From the NCBI GenBank assembly GCA_021129875.1, contig JAJOKK010000224.1, positions 1 through 17,536 on the forward strand: a stretch of 17,536 nucleotides of DNA, given 5' to 3'. The position numbers and the translations under genes were made by a program. Position 1 is the stretch's first letter. Each line of letters opens with the position of its first letter. This DNA comes from Candidatus Bipolaricaulota bacterium (lineage in GTDB: Bacteria > Bipolaricaulota > Bipolaricaulia > UBA7950 > UBA9294). The notes beneath the pieces were generated by a model that saw only the letters and a list, made by a program, of their open reading frames with translations, searched no databases and was not told the DNA's origin. Below, piece by piece: positions 1-6,324 of the stretch.

Positions 1-99
1 CCTCGTGCGCATGTGAATCTAGAAACAGTTACCCACTTAAAACGACGAAGAGCCTATTTTTTGCTTTTTCTTGCGGTTCGAACTATCGTTCTGCTCACG

Positions 100-687
100 A
101 TGAAGGTGATCGGACTGGCCGGAGCGACCGGCTGCGGGAAGAGCAGAGTGGCACGGGAGCTTGCCACGAGGGAGGGGGCTGTGTGGATCGACCTCGATCG
201 CCTTGCCTGGGATACCTATCGTCCGCGCACCCCTACTTATCGACAGCTGGTTTCCCGCTACGGGAAGGGTATTCTGGATTCAGAGGGTGCGATCGACCGG
301 GCGCGGTTGGGAAAGATCGTCTTCCGCGACTCCGAGGCGCTTGCGGACCTGGATGCGATCGTTCACCCGGCGGTGACCACCCGTTTGAGGGAGACCATCC
401 GGCAAGAGGAGCGGCAGAAGACGGAGGTTCTCCTCGTCGAGGGGGCGCTCCTCGCCTCCTCCCCACATGTAGACCGTTCCCTGTTCGATGTAGTGCTCTG
501 GCTGGAGGCGTCGTCAAAGAGGCGCGAGGAACGGCTGCGAAACGCTGGGAGGGGTGATCAGATCAACCGCGCACCGCCGCACCCGGCACTGCCGCACTCG
601 GCCGGGGAAAAGGTTGTCATGATAGACGCGGAAGGAACGATCTCCCAAACGGCCGCACTCATCCTCAACGTCATCGAGGGTCTTTGA
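100..687 (+). CDS. coaE: Dephospho-CoA kinase
   Basis: Phosphorylates the 3'-hydroxyl of dephospho-CoA, the last step of coenzyme A synthesis; cytosolic. The 195-aa product begins MKVIGLAGATGCGKS, with the Walker A loop GATGCGKS at residues 8-15. It continues with WIDLD (29-33, the usual Asp-rich substrate region), IVHPAV (87-92), a hallmark of the family, and the strand LLVEG (111-115). Length is normal. The frame stays open upstream to position 13, but the ATG at 100 is chosen because the P-loop must lie near the N terminus. No Shine-Dalgarno is visible before it, so the message could be leaderless. Oddity: the lid and C-terminal helix region (about 145-170) is Pro/Gly/His-rich and lacks the usual ARIxxQ pattern. 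The match is good in the N-terminal two thirds and weak at the end. No operon partner follows; the next real gene is about 450 bp away. Confidence 0.86.
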   Translation: MKVIGLAGATGCGKSRVARELATREGAVWIDLDRLAWDTYRPRTPTYRQLVSRYGKGILDSEGAIDRARLGKIVFRDSEALADLDAIVHPAVTTRLRETIRQEERQKTEVLLVEGALLASSPHVDRSLFDVVLWLEASSKRREERLRNAGRGDQINRAPPHPALPHSAGEKVVMIDAEGTISQTAALILNVIEGL

Positions 688-886
688 TAGGCCATATAGT
701 ATCAGCAGAGGTCCACCGCCCGCTCGTGCAAGGCCTGCGCGGACCGAAAAGACGGCATTGCGCAATGCAGCGGCTATGCGTGCTGTTGCGTGATGAGCCC
801 TGGCAAGGTCGCGTAATCTAGTCGGTGTGAACCCCTGGAGAGAACGTTGCACACCTGTCTGCCTTACTCACTCGCCAGGTAGGCAG

Positions 887-928
887 GGTGTACCGCTACG
901 GGTGTACCGCTACGGGTGTACCGCTACG
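887..928. repeat. Three tandem copies of a 14-bp unit
   Basis: GGTGTACCGCTACG occurs three times in a row without a mismatch at 887-900, 901-914 and 915-928. The 14-bp period is not a multiple of three, which argues against the overlapping open frame being a real protein. Confidence 0.95.
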
Positions 929-940
929 AAAGATGGATGC

Positions 941-965
941 AGCGTCGGGACCTGTGCCCGACGCT
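941..965. repeat. Perfect 9-bp hairpin
   Basis: AGCGTCGGG (941-949) is followed after a 7-nt loop by its exact complement CCCGACGCT (957-965). No T-run follows on either side, so it is not a canonical intrinsic terminator. Confidence 0.8.
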
Positions 966-1043
966 ACGGTGGTCATTCCTGACATAGCTCATATAGCTCG
1001 TACCAACAACAAGGCAATTTGCCTGTGCCACTTCGCTTACGGT

Positions 1044-1096
1044 GAATCTCCGCTTTCCTCCCTCCAGCAAGCTGGGGGGTATCCAGCGGAGGATTC
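1044..1096. repeat. Long imperfect inverted repeat
   Basis: GAATCTCCGCT (1044-1054) pairs with AGCGGAGGATTC (1085-1096) with one bulged base. Inside it, CCAGC and GCTGG form a second stem around an AA loop. It lies just upstream of the HicB-like relic and could be a folded leader RNA or a mobile-element end. Confidence 0.6.
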
Positions 1097-1129
1097 TTAT
1101 GAAGGTCTATACTCCCGGACCAATCGTGC

Positions 1130-1135
1130 TATAAT
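1130..1135 (+). promoter_or_regulatory. Possible -10 box before the HicB relic
   Basis: A perfect TATAAT ends 5 nt before the ATG at 1141. No good -35 box is visible at 16-18 nt upstream. If real, transcription would start at or inside the first codon (leaderless). Weak evidence. Confidence 0.3.
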
Positions 1136-1140
1136 CATAG

Positions 1141-1358
1141 ATGGGTCGTAGCGTGAGGAGGGTGGAAACGAGGATTAGCTCCGGTTACATGGGACAATTG
1201 GTCGAGTGGCCCGAAGTGGTCACTGAGAGGCAGACCTCAGAGAATGTCGGGAATTACTCAAGGACGCGCTACACAAAATGGTCTTGACCTATCGCCAGCA
1301 ACACCGAGAGATCCCGCTCGGCGGGGCTCTCTTCGAGCAAGTTGCAGTTGAGATATAG
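1141..1358 (+). pseudogene. HicB-family antitoxin relic, frameshifted
   Basis: Two reading frames together spell a HicB-type antitoxin. Frame one (from ATG 1141, or GTG 1153 or 1162) gives SSGYMGQLVEWPEVVTE and then garbles after about 1248. The frame one base away gives ELLKDALHKMVLTYRQQ and ends at TAG 1356-1358. A single missing base near 1246-1252 restores a continuous protein of about 65-72 aa with the family pattern Gly-Tyr, a Pro in the WPE/LPG position, the Thr-x-Glu turn and a C-terminal helix. HicB antitoxins neutralise HicA mRNA-cleaving toxins; no HicA is seen next to it. It could be a true decayed gene or a sequencing error. The annotated span covers both halves. Confidence 0.72.
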
Positions 1359-1372
1359 ATGTCGGTCAAACG

Positions 1373-1404
1373 CTGATAATAGCCTCACAAAGGGCTATTA
1401 TCGG
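1373..1404. repeat. 10-bp perfect hairpin upstream of the nuclease gene
   Basis: GATAATAGCC (1375-1384) and GGCTATTATC (1393-1402) flank an 8-nt loop, and two further pairs, one of them a G-T wobble, extend the stem to 1373-1404. It sits between the HicB relic and the nuclease start. No T-run follows, so it could be a weak terminator of the relic or an operator or leader hairpin controlling the nuclease operon. Confidence 0.6.
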
Positions 1405-1439
1405 CCCGGCAAAGTACACATCGTAGGGGGAGTAGGCCC

Positions 1440-2615
1440 ATGAAGTTCATCCATACAGCCGACTGGCAGATAGGAAAACGGTTCGCAGGCATCAGTGACA
1501 TGCACAAGCGGTCGCTGGTTCAGCAGGCACGGATTGAGGCGATCAAGCGAATCGGCTTCGTCACGAAGGATTGCGGTGCGGATTTTGTCCTCGTAGCGGG
1601 CGATCTATTCGACTCCCCCAGCACAGACAAGGCAACCGTGTCGGCCGCTTGCAGTGCTATCGGGCAGATGGAGTTGCCGGTCATCGTCATTCCGGGCAAT
1701 CACGACCACGGAGGTCCTGGAAGCTTGTGGGGGCAGGAGTTCTTTATGCGTGAGCAGGAGGCCCTGGCGCCCAACTTGAAGGTATTGCGGGAGGCTGTCC
1801 CCTTTGAAATGGAGTCTGCAGTGCTTCTACCGTGTCCGCTCCGGCGCCGGGCCGTGTCCACTGACCCTACGGAGTGGCTGCGGGGGTCTGATATCTATGC
1901 GAAGTTGCCTCCCGATAAGCCACGCATTGTGCTGGCCCACGGTAGTACGCAAGCTTTCTTGGGCCAATGGGACGATGATGAGGAGGACAACTTTTCAACC
2001 AACCTGATTGATCTTATGCGATTGCCTAACACAGAAATCGATTACATTGCATTGGGTGACTGGCACGGGACGAAACAGGTTAGCGAAAAAGCATGGTTTG
2101 CCGGCACGCCTGAGCCCGACCGGTTTCCCAAAGGCAGCGATCATGATCAAGGGAATATCCTGGTCGTTGATGTGCAGCGTGCTGAAATTCCACAAATCGC
2201 CAAATCTGCGATGGCGAGTCTACAATGGAATGAACTGGTCTTCGACTTCGCTGACGATACGGCACTGAATGAACTTGAGAATCGTCTGGCTGCGCTCTTG
2301 GGTCAACGCGTCAATGAGGACCTCCTACGACTGACACTCACTGGCTCGGTTGGTATCGATACGTTAAATCGCCTTGAGCAAGTTCTGGAATCACTGAATG
2401 CCCGTCTCTTACGGCTGAAACTGGTCAATCGAACGCTCATCGCCCCCACCGAGAAGGAGATGCAAGACCTTACACAGCGTGGGGCGGATCCTTTGATTGC
2501 CAATGTTGCCAGACAGCTTGTGGAGCAATCGGGCGGAGATAGCGAGGATGCACAAGTTGCGCGGGTTGCCCTGCGCGAGTTACATGCAGCCTGCACGCAG
2601 GAGGCACTGTCATGA
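1440..2615 (+). CDS. SbcD/Mre11-like metallophosphoesterase nuclease
   Basis: Predicted Mn-dependent DNA nuclease subunit of a two-gene nuclease/ATPase complex. The phosphoesterase motifs run in order: HTADWQ (5-10), AGDLFD (53-58), PGNHDH (85-90), LAHGST (165-170) and LGDWHG (205-210). In canonical SbcD/Mre11 the first motif is DxH and the last GHxH. Here His is replaced by Gln10, and the last motif reads GDWHG. This fits a separate subfamily usually found beside a large AAA ATPase, and not a dead copy, because the other ligands are intact. Length 391 aa is typical; residues after about 270 would form the capping and ATPase-binding region. A good ribosome site (AGGGGGAG at 1425-1432) supports the ATG. 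It overlaps the next gene by 4 nt (ATGA), indicating coupled translation. GC content looks lower than in the pgk/infB genes by eye. Confidence 0.85.
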   Translation: MKFIHTADWQIGKRFAGISDMHKRSLVQQARIEAIKRIGFVTKDCGADFVLVAGDLFDSPSTDKATVSAACSAIGQMELPVIVIPGNHDHGGPGSLWGQEFFMREQEALAPNLKVLREAVPFEMESAVLLPCPLRRRAVSTDPTEWLRGSDIYAKLPPDKPRIVLAHGSTQAFLGQWDDDEEDNFSTNLIDLMRLPNTEIDYIALGDWHGTKQVSEKAWFAGTPEPDRFPKGSDHDQGNILVVDVQRAEIPQIAKSAMASLQWNELVFDFADDTALNELENRLAALLGQRVNEDLLRLTLTGSVGIDTLNRLEQVLESLNARLLRLKLVNRTLIAPTEKEMQDLTQRGADPLIANVARQLVEQSGGDSEDAQVARVALRELHAACTQEALS

Positions 2616-5600
2616 GGCTACTCTCAGCTGCTATTCGAAATTACCGGATTCACCGCGAGTGCAACATTAGCTTCGATCAGGCCAGGACACTGATCGAGGG
2701 CGCCAACGAAACCGGCAAGAGCACCCTCATAGAAGCAATTCACCGCGGGCTGTTCCTTAAGTCAACGGTTACGGGCGAGGGCCAGAAGAGCATGGTGTCG
2801 ACTCTCTTCTCTGGACGCCCCGAAGTGGAGGTTCGTTTCGCGGCCAATGGAGCGGAGTATCAGTTGACAAAGCGGTTCAGCGGCGCGAGCGGCACGACTC
2901 AGCTTGTTCGCGTGGGGGGACAGACATGGCATGGAGAAGAAGCCGAGTCCCGCTTGGCCGGGTTGCTTGGGGTAGAAGAGTTAGGCGGCGGACGAGGAAT
3001 CCTCGGGCGGATCTCAGAGCAGTGGTCCCACCTATGGGTGTGGCAGGGCATGAGTGGAGATAATCCCTCGGAGCATGTTGCTTCGCAGCAGGCTGATTTA
3101 CTCCAACAGTTGCAGCAAATTGGCGGGGCCGTCGCCATGCAGTCCGAGCTCGACGGCAAGGTGGCATCTCGATTCACCCAAGCCAAGAATCAGATCTTTG
3201 TCCGTGCTGGAAGCGCCAGGAGTGGCTCTGATCTGGATAAGGCGCAAACCAAAGTTCAGCATGCGGAGGCAGACAGAGACAAAGCTACACTGCGACTCGA
3301 TAATCTACACCAAGCTATCCAGGACTTTGAAGATGCTTCAGTTGCTATCCGGCGCACGACATCGGATCTCGATCTCCTTAATCAGCAACGGCGTGACGTT
3401 AACGAGAAAATATCCGAAGTCGAAGAGCTCCGACGGACCAAGGAGACGCAGGCATCCACCGCTAATAGCGCAGCAGAGGACCTGACCGCCTTGGAAGGCA
3501 TAGAGCAGAACATCGGCGGATTGCGCGAATCAATCAGTGCTCTACAGAAGTCTTTGCGGCCGAAGCAGGAAGAGAAACAGCGCCTTGAATCCGCTTTCAC
3601 CGATAGTCGTAAGAGGACGGCTGATGCCGAGCGAGAATATGACGCGGCTTTGAAGAAGACCCGCGAGGTGCGCCTCAGGCGGGAACTTGCCGCAGCCTAT
3701 CTGACTCGATTCGAGAAAGAAGCCCGCAACAAGGAATTGCGAAAACGTCTGGAACGAGTACAGGCACTCGAAAAGGATGTCGCAGGTTTTCGCGAGCAGC
3801 TGGCACAGCTTGTCTCCATTGACCAAGAAGGGCTGGAAGGATTACAGGAACTGGAGAACAAATTGGCTCAGGCATCCGCTGCGCTGAATGCGATGGCTGC
3901 GGAGGTTGAAATCGTTGTATCTGACCAGCCGGTACGGGTTGGCGATGCCGAACTATCCGCCGGTGAGAGTCAGACGGTCACCGAACCGACGGAAGTCAAA
4001 GTCGGCGACTTGCTGTGCCTAAGAATTCACCCCGGCGGCGGTGACAGCCTGGCCAATGCCCGCGAAGAATTACGTACGCTGCGCGAAAATCTTCGGCGTT
4101 CTCTGGATGAGTATGGCCTGAAATCGATCGCGAACGCATCAGAGGTAGTAGCACGCAGGGCCGGGCTGCAATCCAAGGTGGATAGTGCCGAAGCTGCTCT
4201 TGAAGAGTTGGATGCCGATGATCTTGCGAAAACCTGCAGCAGTGCAAAGGAGGAACTCACCGCCGCTGAAGCAGACGTAGAACGCCGTATGGATCAGGTT
4301 TCCGATGCGGAACAGCCAGCAACGCCGGCTGACGCGAGATCATGGCGTGATCGCAAGGAAGATGCTCTTCGCACCGTCGAATACGCCGAGACAAGTTTGA
4401 AAGTTGACCGGGATAGGCTCCAGCAGGAACAAGGTGATCTTGAGGATGAATTGAACACCTTGTGCGCTACCATCATGGGGGAGGAGCGTGATCTCACGGG
4501 GTTTGAAGCCCAGTTGAAGCTGTTGCTCGATAATCACGGAGATGATGAAACCCGCGCTAAGGCGCTTGAAGAAGCTTGCAAGGCCAAAAAGGATTCAGAG
4601 ACCTCGCTCGCCAAAACCTGTGCGCTCCTTGAAGCCCTACAGCCTGATCTTCTGGAAGCAGATTGCAAACGACTACAGCGAGCTTGGGACGAGACAGAGA
4701 AACAGAAGCAGGATGCCCAAACCAGTTATGCTGTCAGTCAAGCCGCTCTGCGTTCGGACGGCACAATCGATCCCAATGCCACCCTTGCTCAGGCGGCGGC
4801 CAAGCTGGAGGCCGCTGCCGAACATCTGGAAGCAGTAAACCGTAAGTCCAAAGCTATTGCACTAATCGACAGCTTGTTTCAGCAAGAGCAGCGTGCTCTG
4901 GCCGATCAGTTCTCTCAACCCCTGGCGCAGAAGATCAGTGGCTACCTCCAATGCCTGTTCGGTCTAGACGCTCAGGCTGTCGTGACGTTTGAGGAGAACA
5001 CCTTCAAGAGCATCCGACTCGTGCGTTCGGCCCAGGAGGACGAGGCTACATCTTTTACATGTCTTAGTGGAGGAACACGTGAGCAGGTTGCGGCGGCCGT
5101 CCGCCTTGCCATAGCCGAGTTGCTGGCCGCTGACCACGACAACTCGTTGCCCATCGTCTTCGATGATGCCTTTGCCTACTCTGATCCGGAACGCGTCAAC
5201 AGACTGCAGCGAATGTTGGATCTTGGCGCTTCGCGTGGGTTGCAGATCATCGTACTTACCTGTAATCCATCCGACTATGCAGCTTTGGGCGCCCGTCAGA
5301 TCGTCTTGAAATCGGAACTTCCTCGGACCACGCCCTCTGTAGGCACTTCTCCGCCTGCCGTGAGTGGAAAGGCAAGCGGATTGGAGACTGTGCACACCGG
5401 GTCTTCTGCGAATCCCACTTCGATGATGGACCGGGACTGTGCGAGATTCATCGCCGTGCTGACCAATCTGGGGGGAAAGTCCGGGAACCAGTATCTCAGA
5501 AAAGACCTGGGTTGGGACGAGGCAAGGTATACGGCGGTGAAGGATCAGCTTATTATCCAGAACCAAATCATCCCGGGTAAGGGGCGAGGCGGGAGTATTG

Positions 5601-5617
5601 CGTTACAGTACCAATAG
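2612..5617 (+). CDS. SbcC/Rad50-like AAA ATPase with beta insert and C-terminal winged-helix-like tail
   Basis: Partner ATPase of the upstream nuclease; expected to bind and open DNA ends using ATP. Walker A GANETGKST is at residues 30-38, the ABC signature LSGG at about 818-821 and Walker B PIVFDDAF at about 847-854, followed by IIVLTCNP where the H-loop belongs. Between them lie long heptad-rich coiled coils. There is no CxxC zinc hook; the middle instead carries a beta-rich segment (about 430-480, ending HPGGGD). That resembles the insert in the nuclease-linked ATPase subfamily, distinct from classic SbcC. After the ATPase head and a Ser/Pro-rich linker, residues about 938-1001 look like an extra winged helix: LGWDEARY, then KDQLI and a GKGRGGSIAL wing. 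Similar tails occur in DNA-binding nucleases and restriction enzymes. Likely role: DNA-end repair or defence against foreign DNA. No promoter of its own; translated from the nuclease message. Confidence 0.83.
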   Translation: MRLLSAAIRNYRIHRECNISFDQARTLIEGANETGKSTLIEAIHRGLFLKSTVTGEGQKSMVSTLFSGRPEVEVRFAANGAEYQLTKRFSGASGTTQLVRVGGQTWHGEEAESRLAGLLGVEELGGGRGILGRISEQWSHLWVWQGMSGDNPSEHVASQQADLLQQLQQIGGAVAMQSELDGKVASRFTQAKNQIFVRAGSARSGSDLDKAQTKVQHAEADRDKATLRLDNLHQAIQDFEDASVAIRRTTSDLDLLNQQRRDVNEKISEVEELRRTKETQASTANSAAEDLTALEGIEQNIGGLRESISALQKSLRPKQEEKQRLESAFTDSRKRTADAEREYDAALKKTREVRLRRELAAAYLTRFEKEARNKELRKRLERVQALEKDVAGFREQLAQLVSIDQEGLEGLQELENKLAQASAALNAMAAEVEIVVSDQPVRVGDAELSAGESQTVTEPTEVKVGDLLCLRIHPGGGDSLANAREELRTLRENLRRSLDEYGLKSIANASEVVARRAGLQSKVDSAEAALEELDADDLAKTCSSAKEELTAAEADVERRMDQVSDAEQPATPADARSWRDRKEDALRTVEYAETSLKVDRDRLQQEQGDLEDELNTLCATIMGEERDLTGFEAQLKLLLDNHGDDETRAKALEEACKAKKDSETSLAKTCALLEALQPDLLEADCKRLQRAWDETEKQKQDAQTSYAVSQAALRSDGTIDPNATLAQAAAKLEAAAEHLEAVNRKSKAIALIDSLFQQEQRALADQFSQPLAQKISGYLQCLFGLDAQAVVTFEENTFKSIRLVRSAQEDEATSFTCLSGGTREQVAAAVRLAIAELLAADHDNSLPIVFDDAFAYSDPERVNRLQRMLDLGASRGLQIIVLTCNPSDYAALGARQIVLKSELPRTTPSVGTSPPAVSGKASGLETVHTGSSANPTSMMDRDCARFIAVLTNLGGKSGNQYLRKDLGWDEARYTAVKDQLIIQNQIIPGKGRGGSIALQYQ

Positions 5618-5622
5618 ACTCA

Positions 5623-5713
5623 GTTCATGGTTCATGGTTCATGGTCCATAGTCCATAGTCCATAGTCCATGGTCCATAGTCCATGGTTTATGGTCCAGAG
5701 TCCATGGTCCAGA
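5623..5713. repeat. Heptanucleotide tandem array, 13 units
   Basis: Thirteen consecutive 7-bp units follow the consensus GTCCATR, with variants GTTCATG (first three), GTTTATG and GTCCAGA. The array starts 5 nt after the ATPase stop codon. Neighbouring units create overlapping CCATGG palindromes. Units vary in blocks, suggesting slippage. Confidence 0.95.
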
Positions 5714-5786
5714 GTCGAAAAATACGGAGAAACCCCGGAGGAGGGGCTATTCACGCGAAGGCACGAAGGTGCGAATCAAGGTAAGC

Positions 5787-5800
5787 ATTCAGTAAACCCA
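5787..5800 (+). repeat. IS-end-like word, copy 1
   Basis: ATTCAGTAAACCCA, first of four copies in the window, preceded by AAGGTAAGC. The same orientation recurs at 5879. Confidence 0.75.
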
Positions 5801-5816
5801 CACAGGTTCTTGTACA

Positions 5817-5859
5817 AACCTCTTCTCTTTACGGGTTACGAAGCAAGGAGAAGAGGGTT
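5817..5859. repeat. Imperfect hairpin between two word copies
   Basis: AACCTCTTCTC (5817-5827) pairs with GAGAAGAGGGTT (5848-5859), with one extra G. It sits midway between the direct word copies at 5787 and 5879, a layout seen in small non-autonomous elements. Confidence 0.6.
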
Positions 5860-5878
5860 ATGCAACAGCCTGGTGCGT

Positions 5879-5892
5879 ATTCAGTAAACCCA
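5879..5892 (+). repeat. IS-end-like word, copy 2
   Basis: Second exact copy of ATTCAGTAAACCCA, 92 bp after the first. It forms an inverted pair with the copy at 6248-6261. Confidence 0.75.
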
Positions 5893-5919
5893 TCCCTTAA
5901 TCGCGTTCGAGGGAGGAAA

Positions 5920-5943
5920 GAACCACGGATGGACACACGGATT
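5920..5943 (+). repeat. Inverted word pair, left arm
   Basis: GAACCACGGAT followed by GGACACACGGATT. The reverse complement of 6202-6222 begins with the same 11 bases and then differs by a short indel, so the two are inverted, diverged copies. Confidence 0.65.
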
Positions 5944-5982
5944 ATTGTTGGAGTACCGGCCAAGGGGCTGGAGTGAAGAGTG

Positions 5983-6014
5983 AAATGGTAAATAGTAAAT
6001 AGTAAATGGTAAAT
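5983..6014. repeat. A/T-rich heptanucleotide tandem array
   Basis: Four and a half units of AAATRGT (AAATGGT, AAATAGT, AAATAGT, AAATGGT, AAAT). It has the same 7-bp period as the array at 5623 but a different unit. Confidence 0.9.
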
Positions 6015-6201
6015 TGCAGGGCAGGAACTGAGAGATGAGGCCACATGAAGTAGGACTGCACGGGGCAGGCCCCATAGATCCTGGGGTCAGGCCTATACAT
6101 GGCACTTAGGGCTATCACAAGGATGGTTAATTGGGAATGGGCTGGAAGCAGTGATGAGTAATGAGTGAAGAGGGATATTCTCTATTCTCTGTTCTGTGTC
6201 G

Positions 6202-6222
6202 ATCCGTGTTAATCCGTGGTTC
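6202..6222 (-). repeat. Inverted word pair, right arm
   Basis: On the minus strand it reads GAACCACGGAT then TAACACGGAT, matching the arm at 5920-5943. Words of this kind are scattered in intergenic DNA of many environmental bacterial genomes. Confidence 0.65.
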
Positions 6223-6245
6223 TAGGCTGTCCATATTTCCACCAG

Positions 6246-6262
6246 TATGGGTTTGCTGAATG
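6246..6262 (-). repeat. IS-end-like word, copy 3 (inverted)
   Basis: TATGGGTTTGCTGAATG is the exact 17-nt reverse complement of 17368-17384, and its 14-nt core is the inverse of the copies at 5787 and 5879 apart from one T/C difference. No transposase gene is nearby. Confidence 0.75.
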
Positions 6263-6324
6263 ACTACCTTTGCAGTGCCTGTCCGGCCGGCCGGTACCAG
6301 CAGACGAAGCGGCAAGGTGTCTGA

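Larger units (their letters stand above)
688..1140. other. Non-coding, hairpin-rich intergenic stretch
   Basis: I see no convincing gene here. It contains a 14-bp palindrome (755-768, half-site GCATTGC), an imperfect hairpin (851-891, CTGCCT pairing with AGGCAG and ACACC with GGTGT), three tandem 14-bp copies (887-928), a perfect 9-bp stem (941-949 with 957-965) and a long imperfect stem (1044-1096). The open frame at 888-1151 starts inside the tandem repeat and has no recognisable domain. The density of inverted repeats fits either a structured transcript or a graveyard of small mobile elements. Confidence 0.6.
5618..6324. other. Repeat-mosaic intergenic region
   Basis: No credible gene. 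From left to right it holds a 13-copy 7-bp tandem array (5623-5713), two direct copies of an IS-end-like word (5787-5800, 5879-5892) around an imperfect hairpin (5817-5827 with 5848-5859), a 7-bp A/T-rich array (5983-6014), a pair of inverted CACGGAT-type words (5920-5943 and 6202-6222), a GGGGCAGGCCCC palindrome near 6062-6073, an inverted copy of the IS-end-like word (6248-6261) and a self-complementary CCGGCCGGCCGG (6283-6294). The short open frames here are translations of these repeats. Confidence 0.75.

Noticed and set aside
13..99. N-terminal extension of coaE
   Set aside because: Would place the P-loop about 37 residues in, unlike the family; ATG 100 fits.
888..1151. Open frame of 87 codons beginning inside the 14-bp tandem repeat
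   Set aside because: No domain, no ribosome site, crosses several hairpins and overlaps a repeat with a non-triplet period; probably non-coding.
5623..6014. CRISPR array
   Set aside because: Repeats are 7 bp and contiguous with no spacers; no cas genes.
6127..6315. 62-codon minus-strand open frame
   Set aside because: Translation of the repeat word at 6202-6222 and its surroundings, a common false prediction.
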